Shown in pieces: positions 1-7,037 of a stretch of 15,292 bases of DNA. Within the stretch, counting starts at the first letter, position 1. Every line of letters begins with the position of its first letter. This DNA is from Acidobacteriota bacterium. GTDB lineage: Bacteria > Acidobacteriota > Aminicenantia > UBA2199. Where the stretch lies: positions 1 through 15,292 of the forward strand of contig JAQUQF010000012.1 of assembly GCA_028749105.1 (NCBI GenBank). Reading direction: 5' to 3'. The notes beneath the pieces are model-generated. The model saw only the letters and a program-made list of their open reading frames with translations, had not been told where the DNA came from and did not search any database. Made by a program: the position numbers and the translations under genes.

Positions 1-294
1 AGAAAGCCGCCGCCCTTCCTGTTCGCTCCCGGCCTGGAGGGGAGCGACATGCTCCATGTCTCCCTGCCGGCCTCCCTCTCCCCAGCACCGTTCTATTTCC
101 CGCGACGATTCATCGCCATCCATCCCGGAGCCAGGCTTCTCGCCCAATGCACCGAACTCTATTCCCGCAACCAGGCGTTGGCCGTCTTGCGCTTCCTGAA
201 CGGCATGGGCAACGGCCGATTGCCCGATCCCCCTTTTTCCCCGGGCTTTCTGAGGAGAAGCGCGCGGCTCCTGCTGCGGAGTCCAAATGGCTGA
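1..294 (+). CDS. 3' end of an unrecognised gene (partial)
   Basis: The frame is open from the first base of the window to a TGA at 292-294, giving about 97 residues rich in Pro, Leu, Arg and Phe. I do not recognise the family. Its stop is embedded in the start of the next gene: ATGGCTGA at 287-294 is an 8-bp overlap, the arrangement expected for translationally coupled genes. That overlap is the main reason to treat it as real. An internal ATG at 49 follows a GGAGGGGAG stretch (36-44) and could be the true start of a small 81-residue protein. The frame being open upstream to the window edge makes a truncated larger gene at least as likely. The partner encodes a GHKL-ATPase-like protein, so the two probably act together; no function can be assigned. 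Confidence 0.45.
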   Translation, partial: RKPPPFLFAPGLEGSDMLHVSLPASLSPAPFYFPRRFIAIHPGARLLAQCTELYSRNQALAVLRFLNGMGNGRLPDPPFSPGFLRRSARLLLRSPNG

Positions 295-1840
295 ACGGGA
301 ACCAGGAGCATTCGCCAAAAGCAACGACGCGGCGCTCGCCGGCCTGTTCTCCGTCGACGCCGACGCCCACCTGCGCAAACTGGCGGCCTGCATGTTCCCC
401 ACGCCCGACCTGCTCCCCGTAGAACTGGTGCGTGCGGCCCTCGAGCGGAACGCGTCAACCGTCGCCGTCGTGATCCGCAGGAGGCAGCTCTCCGTCGAGG
501 ACGACGGCGCGGCGATCGCCGCGGCCCAATGGCGTGACTTGGCGAGCGCCTTCGACCCCGGGCTGGACGCCACGGCCAGGGAAAAGGCCATCACGGCGCT
601 GCAAAGCGCCTCCGCCACCGGCATCGGACTGCTGGCCGTTTTCGTCCCCGGCGCCAGATCCATCCGCATCGAAAGTTCTTCAGCTGCCGGAGCGTCGGCC
701 ATGGAGATCGTCAGCGGCAAGGCGCGGAATCTGGAGGCGCGCTCCGGCATGAACGGGACGTGCATCACGATCCGCCGCCGTCCCGGAAATGCCACCGCGG
801 AAAAACAGCTGCTCCGCGAGCTGTGCGCCGCCGTGCCGGCAGCCATCACCCTCAACGGGCGTCCCATTGAAAGGAAATTTCTGCTGCGCCGGAGCCTGGC
901 ACGCCAGAGCGTCGATCTCGGCCCGGGCAGGGCGCCGGCCATGGTCGCCATCCCCGCCCGGGGCGACGCCTGCCGCATCTGGCTTCTTGACCGGCATATC
1001 CCCTGGCAGGCATACGCCAGCGCGTCGTACCATGGCCTTGTTTTCGAAGCGGCACTGGAATCCGTTTCCCTGCCGTCAGCGGCCGAATTCCGCCTGCTGG
1101 CCGATGCGGCCCATCGCCTCTACCTCTGGCTCGCCGGCCGCTACCACGCGTTTCCCTCCCGGTACCAGGAACGCATCGAGGAACTCGTCTTCAACAGAGA
1201 AAAGGCGTCAAGCGACCTGCCCCTGCTCTCCTCCTTTTCCCCCTTCCGCCTCTGGGGCTCGAAGCAGCGTCTTGATCTGGATGAAGTCCGGCGCAAAGCG
1301 GAGAAGCATGCTCTCTACGTCCTGCCGGCCAACGGCGACCCCGAGGTCCGGATCGGGCGCCACCAGGAAGCTCTGCTGCTCTCTCCCCTGCAGCGCGACT
1401 TCCTGCTGAATCACCTTCACCTGCCCCTGGTCGAGATCACGGCGGAGATGGGCAGCCAGGGGCGGTTGGCCCGGCTTTTTTCCCGCCTGCTCAGGCGGAC
1501 GGCCATGCTGGTTTCCCGTCTTCCCCGCCTCCCGCTCCGCAGCCTTGTCGATGCGGACCTCAGCGACGGCGAAAGACAATTATGCCGCGTTCTGGAAAAG
1601 CATTGGCGGGAACTCAACCGCGGAGCCCGGCGCCCGCCGCTGGCGGTGGCCGTAGCCGCAGGCCGCGGCATGGCTCCCGCCGTACTGTGCCGTGGTGCCC
1701 AGGAAAGAGTGTTGTATCTCAGGCGACGCCATCCCCTGGTCATCCTGGCCGCGAGCCGCGTCACCAACGATCAGGCCAATGCCGAACTGGCTTTTGCGGC
1801 GCTGGCTCCGCTGGAGCTTTTGACAACCGGCCGCCTTTGA
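287..1840 (+). CDS. GHKL (HSP90/histidine-kinase-like) ATPase-fold protein, degenerate
   Basis: A 517-residue soluble protein with no signal peptide or clear membrane segment. The first 200 residues carry shadows of the GHKL ATP-binding fold: an N-box-like ELVRAALERN at 47-55, a G1-like VEDDGAAI at 70-77, a G2-like SATGIGLLAVF at 109-119, and GTCITIRRR at 157-165, where GHKL proteins have a GTxVxI strand. The order and spacing match the HSP90/MutL group. Key positions look altered: the Mg-binding Asn of the N-box is Ala51, and the second Gly of DxGxG is Ala. The remaining 300 residues (Leu/Arg rich) match nothing I know. The start at 287 is supported by GGAG at 278-281 and the 8-bp overlap with the upstream gene. 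It may be a degenerate chaperone-like ATPase or a nucleotide-binding scaffold. The fold call is moderate; function is unknown. Confidence 0.6.
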   Translation: MAEREPGAFAKSNDAALAGLFSVDADAHLRKLAACMFPTPDLLPVELVRAALERNASTVAVVIRRRQLSVEDDGAAIAAAQWRDLASAFDPGLDATAREKAITALQSASATGIGLLAVFVPGARSIRIESSSAAGASAMEIVSGKARNLEARSGMNGTCITIRRRPGNATAEKQLLRELCAAVPAAITLNGRPIERKFLLRRSLARQSVDLGPGRAPAMVAIPARGDACRIWLLDRHIPWQAYASASYHGLVFEAALESVSLPSAAEFRLLADAAHRLYLWLAGRYHAFPSRYQERIEELVFNREKASSDLPLLSSFSPFRLWGSKQRLDLDEVRRKAEKHALYVLPANGDPEVRIGRHQEALLLSPLQRDFLLNHLHLPLVEITAEMGSQGRLARLFSRLLRRTAMLVSRLPRLPLRSLVDADLSDGERQLCRVLEKHWRELNRGARRPPLAVAVAAGRGMAPAVLCRGAQERVLYLRRRHPLVILAASRVTNDQANAELAFAALAPLELLTTGRL

Positions 1841-1848
1841 TTTAAGAT
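1820..1848 (+). promoter_or_regulatory. Sigma-70-type promoter for the DUF3014 gene
   Basis: TTGACA (1820-1825), a 17-bp spacer and TAAGAT (1843-1848). The -35 box is perfect consensus, and the upstream gene's stop codon (1838-1840) lies inside the spacer. Predicted start near 1855 gives a leader of about 24 nt that includes the AGAGGTG ribosome site at 1868-1874. Confidence 0.6.
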
Positions 1849-1878
1849 GGCCGCAACGCTTCATGCAAGAGGTGCAGC

Positions 1879-2673
1879 ATGCCCCAATATCAGCGGATCG
1901 TCTGGGTCGGCCTGGCGGTTGCCGCCCTCGCCATCCTCGCCCTGGCCTATTTCCTTTTCCTGGCCCCGGCCGGTGAGACAAGGAAAGTGATCATCCCGGA
2001 GACAGCGTCGCTGGCCAAGCCCGGCGACCAGACGGCCAAGGAGACGGCAGAAGAATCCGACTCAGCCATCGTCCCACTTGACCTGGACCTCGACCGGAGC
2101 GACGAAGCCGTCCGCACGATGGTCGCCGCCGGCGAGATCCCAGTTGTCATGAAGAAATGGCTGCGCCAGAAGGACATCGTGCGCACGGGGGTTGCCGCAA
2201 TCGACAGCATCGCCCGCGGCGAAAGCCCGGCCGCACTGCTGCCGTTTTTAGCGCCGGAGGGAAAATTCCTGGCCGCGGAAAGGAATGGAAGCTACACCCT
2301 GGACCCGCGCAGCTATCGTCGCTACGATCCCCTGGTGAACGCGTTCACCGCCGTCCCGGACAAAACCTTGGTCACCTGGTACAAAACACTGCGCCCCACC
2401 CTGGAAAAAGCATTCAGGGAACTGGGCTACCCGAACGTCACGTTTGCCCAGCGCGTCCAGCAGGCGATCGAGCAGCTGACCCAGACGCCGCTGCCGCACG
2501 AAGAGGCCGCTCTCGAGAGAAAAGTCCTGAGCTACGCATATGGTGACCCGGACCTGGAGAGCCTAAACCCGGCCCAAAAGCACCTGCTGCGCTTCGGACC
2601 CAGGAACGCGGCGCGCATTCAGGACAAACTGCGCTCGCTGGCCGCAGCGCTCAAATTTACAGGAAAAAAGTGA
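1879..2673 (+). CDS. DUF3014 domain protein, single N-terminal membrane anchor
   Basis: A 264-residue protein. Residues about 8-30 form one strongly hydrophobic helix (signal anchor), followed by an acidic, low-complexity linker to about residue 70. The rest matches DUF3014 as I know it: LPFLAPEGKFLAAERNG, the RSYRRYDPLVNAF segment, Tyr/Pro-rich YKTLRPTLEKAFRELGYP, and a C-terminal SLNPAQKHLLRFGPRN followed by a final amphipathic helix. The domain probably faces the periplasm. DUF3014 proteins have no established biochemical role. The ATG at 1879 has AGAGGTG at 1868-1874. The gene has its own promoter in the tail of the upstream gene, so it is probably an independent unit rather than part of that operon. 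It converges with the cold-shock gene. Confidence 0.8.
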   Translation: MPQYQRIVWVGLAVAALAILALAYFLFLAPAGETRKVIIPETASLAKPGDQTAKETAEESDSAIVPLDLDLDRSDEAVRTMVAAGEIPVVMKKWLRQKDIVRTGVAAIDSIARGESPAALLPFLAPEGKFLAAERNGSYTLDPRSYRRYDPLVNAFTAVPDKTLVTWYKTLRPTLEKAFRELGYPNVTFAQRVQQAIEQLTQTPLPHEEAALERKVLSYAYGDPDLESLNPAQKHLLRFGPRNAARIQDKLRSLAAALKFTGKK

Positions 2674-2754
2674 CCGGACGTCCGGCGAAACGGACAGATA
2701 TATTGCCTACAGCCCGGGTGGGATAAGGAAAGGATTTCGGGACGGGTTTTCTTT
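2674..2754. terminator. Convergent gap with weak terminator-like structures
   Basis: The gap between the DUF3014 gene (+) and the cold-shock gene (-). It contains a perfect 12-bp palindrome CCGGACGTCCGG (2674-2685), a hairpin GTCCG-GCGAAA-CGGAC (2680-2695), and on the plus strand a GC patch (CGGGACGGG) ending at 2746, followed by TTTTCTTTTT (2747-2756). Read on the minus strand, the first palindrome lies a few bases before a six-T run (complement of 2665-2670). Neither arrangement is a clean stem directly followed by a U-tract, so a bidirectional terminator is only a possibility. Confidence 0.3.
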
Positions 2755-2961
2755 TTATTCCGCTACTTTGACGTTAGCGGCCTTGGGTCCCTTGTCTTCC
2801 TGGATGACTTCAAACGTGACATCCTGACCCTCTTCCAGGGTCTTGAACCCTTCCTGGGAGATGATGGCGGTGTGGTGGACGAAGATGTCCTTGCCGTCTT
2901 CACCGTGGATGAAGCCGTAACCTTTCTTGGCATCGAACCATTTGACTTTGCCTTTTAACAT
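2755..2961 (-). CDS. csp: Cold-shock domain protein (CspA family)
   Basis: A 68-residue protein, the usual length for a bacterial Csp. It is a single five-stranded OB-fold that binds single-stranded RNA/DNA and acts as an RNA chaperone or antiterminator in the cytoplasm. RNP1 is KGYGFI (residues 13-18) and RNP2 is DIFVHHTAI (25-33); the aromatic residues that stack on bases (W9, F17, F27, H29) are present. The C-terminal GPKAANVKV motif is typical. The ATG at 2961 has GAGGGA (complement of 2971-2976) nine bases upstream. Its promoter predicts a leader of only about 27 nt, without the long structured leader of E. coli cold-induced cspA. Constitutive expression is therefore more likely than classical thermosensor control. 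It is divergent from the ferredoxin-domain gene. Confidence 0.97.
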   Translation of the reverse strand: MLKGKVKWFDAKKGYGFIHGEDGKDIFVHHTAIISQEGFKTLEEGQDVTFEVIQEDKGPKAANVKVAE

Positions 2962-2994
2962 TGTTGCTTTTCCCTCACAAATTAAAGATATATC

Positions 2995-3023
2995 ATGCTA
3001 GCACACTTTTTCACGAGTGTCAA
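2995..3023 (-). promoter_or_regulatory. Promoter of the cold-shock gene
   Basis: On the minus strand: TTGACA (complement of 3018-3023), a 17-bp spacer and TAGCAT (complement of 2995-3000), with TG one base before the -10 box (extended -10). Predicted transcription start is near 2988, about 27 nt before the ATG. Confidence 0.65.
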
Positions 3024-3030
3024 ACAAGCA

Positions 3031-3075
3031 AGTCAAAAGAGTCAGACGAGTCGGACCAGTCCGACCCGTCTGACT
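3031..3075. repeat. Five degenerate 9-bp tandem units forming a 34-bp palindrome
   Basis: Five 9-bp units start at 3031, 3040, 3049, 3058 and 3067: AGTCAAAAG, AGTCAGACG, AGTCGGACC, AGTCCGACC and CGTCTGACT. The consensus is roughly AGTCNGACS. Within the array, 3041-3056 and 3059-3074 are inverted 16-bp arms around a 2-bp centre. The single mismatch becomes a G-U wobble in RNA from the minus strand. On that strand the hairpin is followed by TCTTTTGACTTG and lies just upstream of the csp -35 box, where no minus-strand gene precedes it. It could be an operator for the divergent promoters, a terminator-like insulator, or a member of a dispersed repeat family. Confidence 0.75.
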
Positions 3076-3097
3076 AAAACCGGAAGGCCCTGCCGAT

Positions 3098-3126
3098 TTG
3101 CCATCCACCGGCCACGATGGTATAGT
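3098..3126 (+). promoter_or_regulatory. Promoter of the ferredoxin-domain gene, very short leader
   Basis: TTGCCA (3098-3103), a 17-bp spacer and TATAGT (3121-3126). The predicted start near 3133 coincides with the GGAG ribosome site (3133-3136), leaving only about 11 nt before the ATG at 3144. Confidence 0.55.
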
Positions 3127-3143
3127 CGGGCCGGAGCAAGACC

Positions 3144-4427
3144 ATGGCGCACTTGACCGTCCGTTCGGCTTACAAGGACCTGACCGACCGCCTGAATCTC
3201 TACCCGCAGGGAGCACCGCCTACTGAGACCCTGTATCGCATTCTGCAGCTGCTGTTCTCCGAGGTCGAGGCCGCGCTGGTCGCCCGCATGCCCATCAAGC
3301 CTTTCACTGCAAAAAAAGCGGCCGGCATCTGGAAAAAAACGGAAGCCGAGACGCAAAAAATCCTGGACGCGCTGGCCGACCGCGGCGTATTGGTCGACTC
3401 GCAGTGCCAGGACGGGAAAATGATCTATTGCCTGCCGCCCCCCATGGCCGGATTCTTCGAATTCTCCCTCATGCGCCTGCGCGGCGACATCGACCAGAAG
3501 CTGCTGGCCGAACTGTTCTACCAGTACCTCAACGTCGAGGAGGAGTTCATCAAACAGCTGTTCTGTACCGGCGAGACCCAGCTGGGCCGGGTATTCGTCG
3601 CCGAAACGGCGCTGACCGCCGAGAATTCGCTGCATGTCCTCGACTACGAGCGGGCCTCGGAGGTCGTCAGGACGGCCAGCCACATCGCCGTGGGCATATG
3701 CTACTGCCGGCACAAGATGGAGCATGTCGGCCGCGCGTGCGCCGCCGAGCGGGACATCTGCCTCACCTTCAACAGCACCGCCGCCTCGCTCAGCCGCCAC
3801 GGCATCGCGCGCAGGATTGACGTCGCCGAGGGGCTTGACCTGCTGCAGAAGGCCCGGGGGCAGAACCTGGTGCAGTTTGGCGAGAACGTGCGCCAGGCAG
3901 TTCATTTCATCTGCAACTGCTGCGGCTGCTGCTGCGAAGCCCTGATCGCCGCCCGCCGCTTCGGCTTTCTGCACCCGGTCCATACCAGCAACTTCCTCCC
4001 GGTCGTCGACGAGGCCGCCTGCACGGGCTGCGGCACGTGCATCGAGGCCTGCCCGGTACAGGCACTGGCGCTGGTTTCGGCCAGCGACCCCAAGCGGCCG
4101 AAAAAAAAGATCGCCCGCCTCGACCGCGAGCAGTGCCTGGGCTGCGGCGTCTGCGTCGCCGCCTGCCCTGCCAAGAGCATTTCTCTTGCCCAGCGCCCGC
4201 AGCGGGTGATCACGCCATTGAATTCCACCCACCGGGCGGTGGTCATGGCCATCGAGAGGGGCAAGCTGCAGAACCTGATCTTTGACGTGCAGGTACACTG
4301 GAACCACCGGGCCATGGCCGCCATCCTGGGGGTCATCCTGAAGCTGCCGCCGCTGAAGCAGGCCATGGCCAGCCGCCAGATGAAGTCGCGCTATCTGGAG
4401 TTCCTGATCCAGAAGATCAAAAACTAG
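3144..4427 (+). CDS. 4Fe-4S dicluster ferredoxin-domain protein with extra cysteine motifs
   Basis: A 427-residue cytoplasmic protein. Two classical 4Fe-4S motifs are visible at Cys293/296/299/303 (CTGCGTCIEACP) and Cys331/334/337/341 (CLGCGVCVAACP). Upstream lie two further cysteine groups: C186, C188, C199 and C206 (CYCRH...C......C), and a dense CNCCGCCC at 257-264. These are too many and too regular to be incidental and may bind another metal centre. Residues about 52-85 read like a winged-helix segment (FTAKKAAGIWKKTEAETQKILDAL region). The C-terminus is basic and may touch the membrane. I know the pattern from unnamed ferredoxin-type proteins of anaerobes; partner and reaction are unknown. 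GGAG at 3133-3136 supports the start. It is the only gene between its promoter and the FKBP promoter. Confidence 0.85.
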   Translation: MAHLTVRSAYKDLTDRLNLYPQGAPPTETLYRILQLLFSEVEAALVARMPIKPFTAKKAAGIWKKTEAETQKILDALADRGVLVDSQCQDGKMIYCLPPPMAGFFEFSLMRLRGDIDQKLLAELFYQYLNVEEEFIKQLFCTGETQLGRVFVAETALTAENSLHVLDYERASEVVRTASHIAVGICYCRHKMEHVGRACAAERDICLTFNSTAASLSRHGIARRIDVAEGLDLLQKARGQNLVQFGENVRQAVHFICNCCGCCCEALIAARRFGFLHPVHTSNFLPVVDEAACTGCGTCIEACPVQALALVSASDPKRPKKKIARLDREQCLGCGVCVAACPAKSISLAQRPQRVITPLNSTHRAVVMAIERGKLQNLIFDVQVHWNHRAMAAILGVILKLPPLKQAMASRQMKSRYLEFLIQKIKN

Positions 4428-4477
4428 CCGGTGAACACGGGCCCGCGCGGAGCAATGAGGACAATACACGCTGCCAG

Positions 4478-4506
4478 TTGTTTTTCCGGCAAGGTTCTGA
4501 TATATT
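4478..4506 (+). promoter_or_regulatory. Promoter of the FKBP gene
   Basis: TTGTTT (4478-4483), a 17-bp spacer and TATATT (4501-4506). Predicted start near 4513 gives a leader of about 20 nt containing the AGGAG site (4521-4525). Confidence 0.55.
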
Positions 4507-4532
4507 GATCCCTTGAAAAAAGGAGTTTGCCA

Positions 4533-5285
4533 ATGAAAAAAATCGTTGTATTTTCCTTATCCCTCCTGTTGCTCAGCCTCGCTTCCTGCCAGAAGGCCGG
4601 CGCCTCGGCCGACAAGGTCCTTAAGAAAGAGGACCTGGACAACCAGAAAAAGAAAGTCAGCTATGCCATCGGCCTCGACATCGGCAAAAACTTCAAGGCC
4701 CGGGGCATGGACATCGATGCCGACATCATGCTTCAGGGACTCAAGGACGGGCAGAATGCCGCCGCGCCCTTGCTGAAGGACGAAGAGATCCAGAAGGTCA
4801 TGAGCCAGTTCCAGCAGGAGATGGTGAAGGCCGACCAGGAAAAGCGGCTGGCCAATGGAGCCGAAAACAAGGCCAAAGAAGAGGCCTTTCTCAAGGAGAA
4901 CGCCCAAAAGCCGGGCGTCAAGGTCACGGCCAGCGGCCTGCAGTATACGGTCATCAAGGAAGGCACGGGTCCCCTGCCCAAGGAGAGCGACACGGTCAAG
5001 GTGCACTACCGCGGCAGCCTCCTCGACGGCACCGAGTTCGACAGCTCCTACAAGCGCAACGAACCGGCCGTGTTCCCGCTCAAGGGCGTGATCAAAGGCT
5101 GGACCGAGGCCCTGCAGCTGATGAAGGTCGGCTCCAAATACCAGATCGTGCTGCCCAGCAGCCTGGCCTACGGCGAGAACGGCGCCGGCCAGGTCATCGG
5201 CCCCAACGCCACGCTGGTCTTCGAAGTCGAGCTGCTGAGCATCGAGAAGCCGGCCGCGGCGCCGCAAGCCGAAGCGAAAAAGTGA
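4533..5285 (+). CDS. FKBP-type peptidyl-prolyl cis-trans isomerase, lipoprotein (FkpA/Mip-like)
   Basis: A 250-residue lipoprotein that isomerises Xaa-Pro bonds during folding of exported proteins. A KK-led hydrophobic signal ends in the lipobox L16-A17-S18-C19, predicting lipidation at Cys19. Residues about 28-125 match the helical FKBP_N dimerisation domain (KKVSYAIGLDIGKNF). The catalytic FKBP_C domain covers about 133-238 and retains the expected pocket residues: Y159, F169, D170, V186, I187, W190, Y213 and F230. The tail is Ala/Glu/Lys rich. The ATG at 4533 follows AGGAG (4521-4525) by 7 nt. An in-frame TTG two codons upstream is too close to that site. It has its own promoter; the next gene, an MFS transporter, lies 71 bp downstream and may be separately transcribed. 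Confidence 0.95.
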   Translation: MKKIVVFSLSLLLLSLASCQKAGASADKVLKKEDLDNQKKKVSYAIGLDIGKNFKARGMDIDADIMLQGLKDGQNAAAPLLKDEEIQKVMSQFQQEMVKADQEKRLANGAENKAKEEAFLKENAQKPGVKVTASGLQYTVIKEGTGPLPKESDTVKVHYRGSLLDGTEFDSSYKRNEPAVFPLKGVIKGWTEALQLMKVGSKYQIVLPSSLAYGENGAGQVIGPNATLVFEVELLSIEKPAAAPQAEAKK

Positions 5286-5300
5286 GTTGCAAGGATCGAT

Positions 5301-5329
5301 TTGCTTTTTGGAATCCGTGATCATTCAAT
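5301..5329 (+). promoter_or_regulatory. Possible weak promoter of the MFS gene
   Basis: TTGCTT (5301-5306), a 17-bp spacer and TTCAAT (5324-5329). The spacing matches the other promoters in the window but the hexamers are poor. It would give a leader of about 21 nt with GAGG at 5348-5351. Readthrough from the FKBP gene is an alternative. Confidence 0.35.
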
Positions 5330-5356
5330 CGTGTTGGACATGAAAGCGAGGCGACC

Positions 5357-6748
5357 ATGACCCAAGCCCTGAGAGCTTCATTGCGCGAATCACCGAAAGC
5401 CCGCTGGGCGGCCATGTTTGTTGCCAGCCTGGCCATGCTGTGCGGCTATTTCATGGCCGATGTCATGGCGCCCCTGAAGCCCATGCTGGAGCAGCATCTG
5501 CACTGGACCAGCACCCAATACGGCTTCTTTACCAGCGCCTACGGCTGGTTCAACGTCTTCCTGTTCATGCTGCTCATCGGCGGCATCATCCTGGACAAGA
5601 TGGGCGTGCGCTTCACGGGGCTGTTGTCCACCGCCCTGATGGTCGTCGGGGCCGTATTGAAGTATTTCGCCATCACCCACACCTTCGACCCCGCGCCGCT
5701 GCTGCAGAACGTGCCGCTGATCGGCGGCATGCCGCTGCAGGTCTATCTGGCCGGCATCGGCTACGCCATTTTCGGCGTCGGCGTCGAGGTGGCCGGGATC
5801 ACCACCACCAAGCTCATCGTCAAATGGTTCAAGGGCAAGGAAATGGCATTGGCCATGGGGCTGCAACTGGCGCTGGCCCGCATGGGCACGGCGCTGGCCC
5901 TGATGATCAGCGCCCCCATCGCCGCCCATTTCAAATCGGTGGGCGCGCCGGTGCTGCTGGCCGTGGTCCTGCTGGTCATCGGCTTCATCAGCTACGTGGT
6001 CTACGGGATCATGGACCGCAAGCTCGATGCCTCGGAAGCCAAGGCGGAAGCCGACAGCGAGGAGCCGTTCCGCCTGTCCGACATCAAGCTGATCCTGAAA
6101 AACAAGGGCTTCTGGTATATCTCGATGCTCTGCCTGCTTTTTTATTCCGCGGTTTTCCCCTTCCTCAAGTACGCCACCGACCTGATGGTCCAGAAATATC
6201 ATGTCAAGCTGGCACTGGCCGGGATCATTCCCGGTCTGCTCCCCTTCGGCAACATCTTCATGACCCCTTTCTTCGGGCGCATGATCGACCGCAAGGGCAA
6301 GGCGGCCTCCATCATGTATCTGGGTTCGGCCATGCTGATCGTCGTCCATCTGCTGTTCGCCGTCCCCCTGCTGAGCCATTGGGTCGTCGCTTTCCTGCTG
6401 ATGCTCGTGCTGGGCGTGGCGTTTTCCCTAGTGCCATCGGCCATGTGGCCTTCGGTTCCCAAATTGATCCCCGAGAAGCAGCTGGGCACCGCCTATGCAC
6501 TGATTTTCTATATCCAGAATTGGGGCCTGATGGGCGTGCCGCTGCTGATCGGCTGGATACTGGACCGTTTTTGCATCGTGTCACGCTCGGTGGCGGCCGA
6601 TGGTTCGCCGCTGGTCTCCTATAATTACACGATCCCCATGCTGACATTCATGGGCTTTGGCATCCTCGGCCTCATCTTCGCCTTCCTGCTGAAGGTCGAG
6701 GACAAGCGCAAGGGCTACGGCCTGGAGCTGCCCTCCAGCGCCAAGTAG
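5357..6748 (+). CDS. Major facilitator superfamily transporter
   Basis: A 463-residue polytopic inner-membrane protein with about 12 hydrophobic helices, split by a charged central loop (residues about 225-245, SEAKAEADSEEPFRL). The loop between helices 2 and 3 carries the MFS motif A variant GGIILDKMGVR, and the second half repeats it as GRMIDRKGKAA, which is strong evidence for the family. The substrate is not readable from sequence. The general look recalls oxalate/formate-antiporter-like and MFSD1-like carriers, but I would not assign one. The ATG at 5357 has GAGG at 5348-5351. It converges with the flbD-like gene over a 28-bp gap with no obvious terminator. Confidence 0.9.
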   Translation: MTQALRASLRESPKARWAAMFVASLAMLCGYFMADVMAPLKPMLEQHLHWTSTQYGFFTSAYGWFNVFLFMLLIGGIILDKMGVRFTGLLSTALMVVGAVLKYFAITHTFDPAPLLQNVPLIGGMPLQVYLAGIGYAIFGVGVEVAGITTTKLIVKWFKGKEMALAMGLQLALARMGTALALMISAPIAAHFKSVGAPVLLAVVLLVIGFISYVVYGIMDRKLDASEAKAEADSEEPFRLSDIKLILKNKGFWYISMLCLLFYSAVFPFLKYATDLMVQKYHVKLALAGIIPGLLPFGNIFMTPFFGRMIDRKGKAASIMYLGSAMLIVVHLLFAVPLLSHWVVAFLLMLVLGVAFSLVPSAMWPSVPKLIPEKQLGTAYALIFYIQNWGLMGVPLLIGWILDRFCIVSRSVAADGSPLVSYNYTIPMLTFMGFGILGLIFAFLLKVEDKRKGYGLELPSSAK

Positions 6749-6776
6749 CCCGGCGGCAAAACCAGTTTATTCCGCT

Positions 6777-6983
6777 TCATGACGCCGGGGTGTCCGGCGA
6801 CTCGTCTTCTTTCCCCTTGCGGCAGGCGCGGATCTTGGTCATCACGTCGGTCTGACTGTTCTTCACCAGAAGTTTTTCGCCATTGACCAGGGTGAGGACC
6901 GTGGCAGAGCCGTCGGCGATCTCCTTGATCATGTCGATGTTGAGCATGATCTCCACTCCGTCCTGGCGAATCAACCGGATCAT
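6777..6983 (-). CDS. flbD: FlbD-family small protein
   Basis: A 68-residue protein beginning MIRLIRQDGVEIMLN, followed by IDMIKEIADG, TVLTLVNGEKLLVKNS and a short helix, which is the FlbD pattern (beta-rich core, VLTLxNGxKxxVK signature). FlbD proteins are usually encoded among flagellar motor and export genes, and their molecular role is poorly defined. No other flagellar gene occurs in this window, so the copy is isolated here. The C-terminus (about residues 54-68, KGKEDESPDTPAS) is a charged, probably disordered tail. The start is fixed by GGAGG (complement of 6993-6997) nine bases upstream. Its promoter is divergent from the methyltransferase promoter. Confidence 0.85.
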   Translation of the reverse strand: MIRLIRQDGVEIMLNIDMIKEIADGSATVLTLVNGEKLLVKNSQTDVMTKIRACRKGKEDESPDTPAS

Positions 6984-7037
6984 TTTTCACCGCCTCCGCG
7001 AGAAACAGCATGCGCGGCAGCCGTTCATCTTTATTTC

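Noticed and set aside
2962..2988. Cold-shock leader RNA thermosensor
   Set aside because: The predicted leader is only about 27 nt, too short for a cspA-type structured leader or cold box.
3031..3075. CRISPR-like array
   Set aside because: Units are 9 bp, contiguous and without spacers, and no cas genes are present.
3042..4469. A 475-codon open frame on the minus strand
   Set aside because: It is antisense to the ferredoxin-domain gene, whose cysteine motifs prove the plus strand; the composition (Ala, Gly, Val, Gln, Asp) is typical of a GC-rich shadow frame and it includes the intergenic repeat.
4527..4532. TTG start two codons before the FKBP ATG
   Set aside because: The AGGAG site ends at 4525, only one base before the TTG; the ATG at 4533 has ideal spacing and begins a normal KK signal peptide.
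5390..6379. A 329-codon minus-strand frame
   Set aside because: It is antisense to the MFS transporter; the His/Gln/Asp-rich composition is what the reverse of hydrophobic codons gives.
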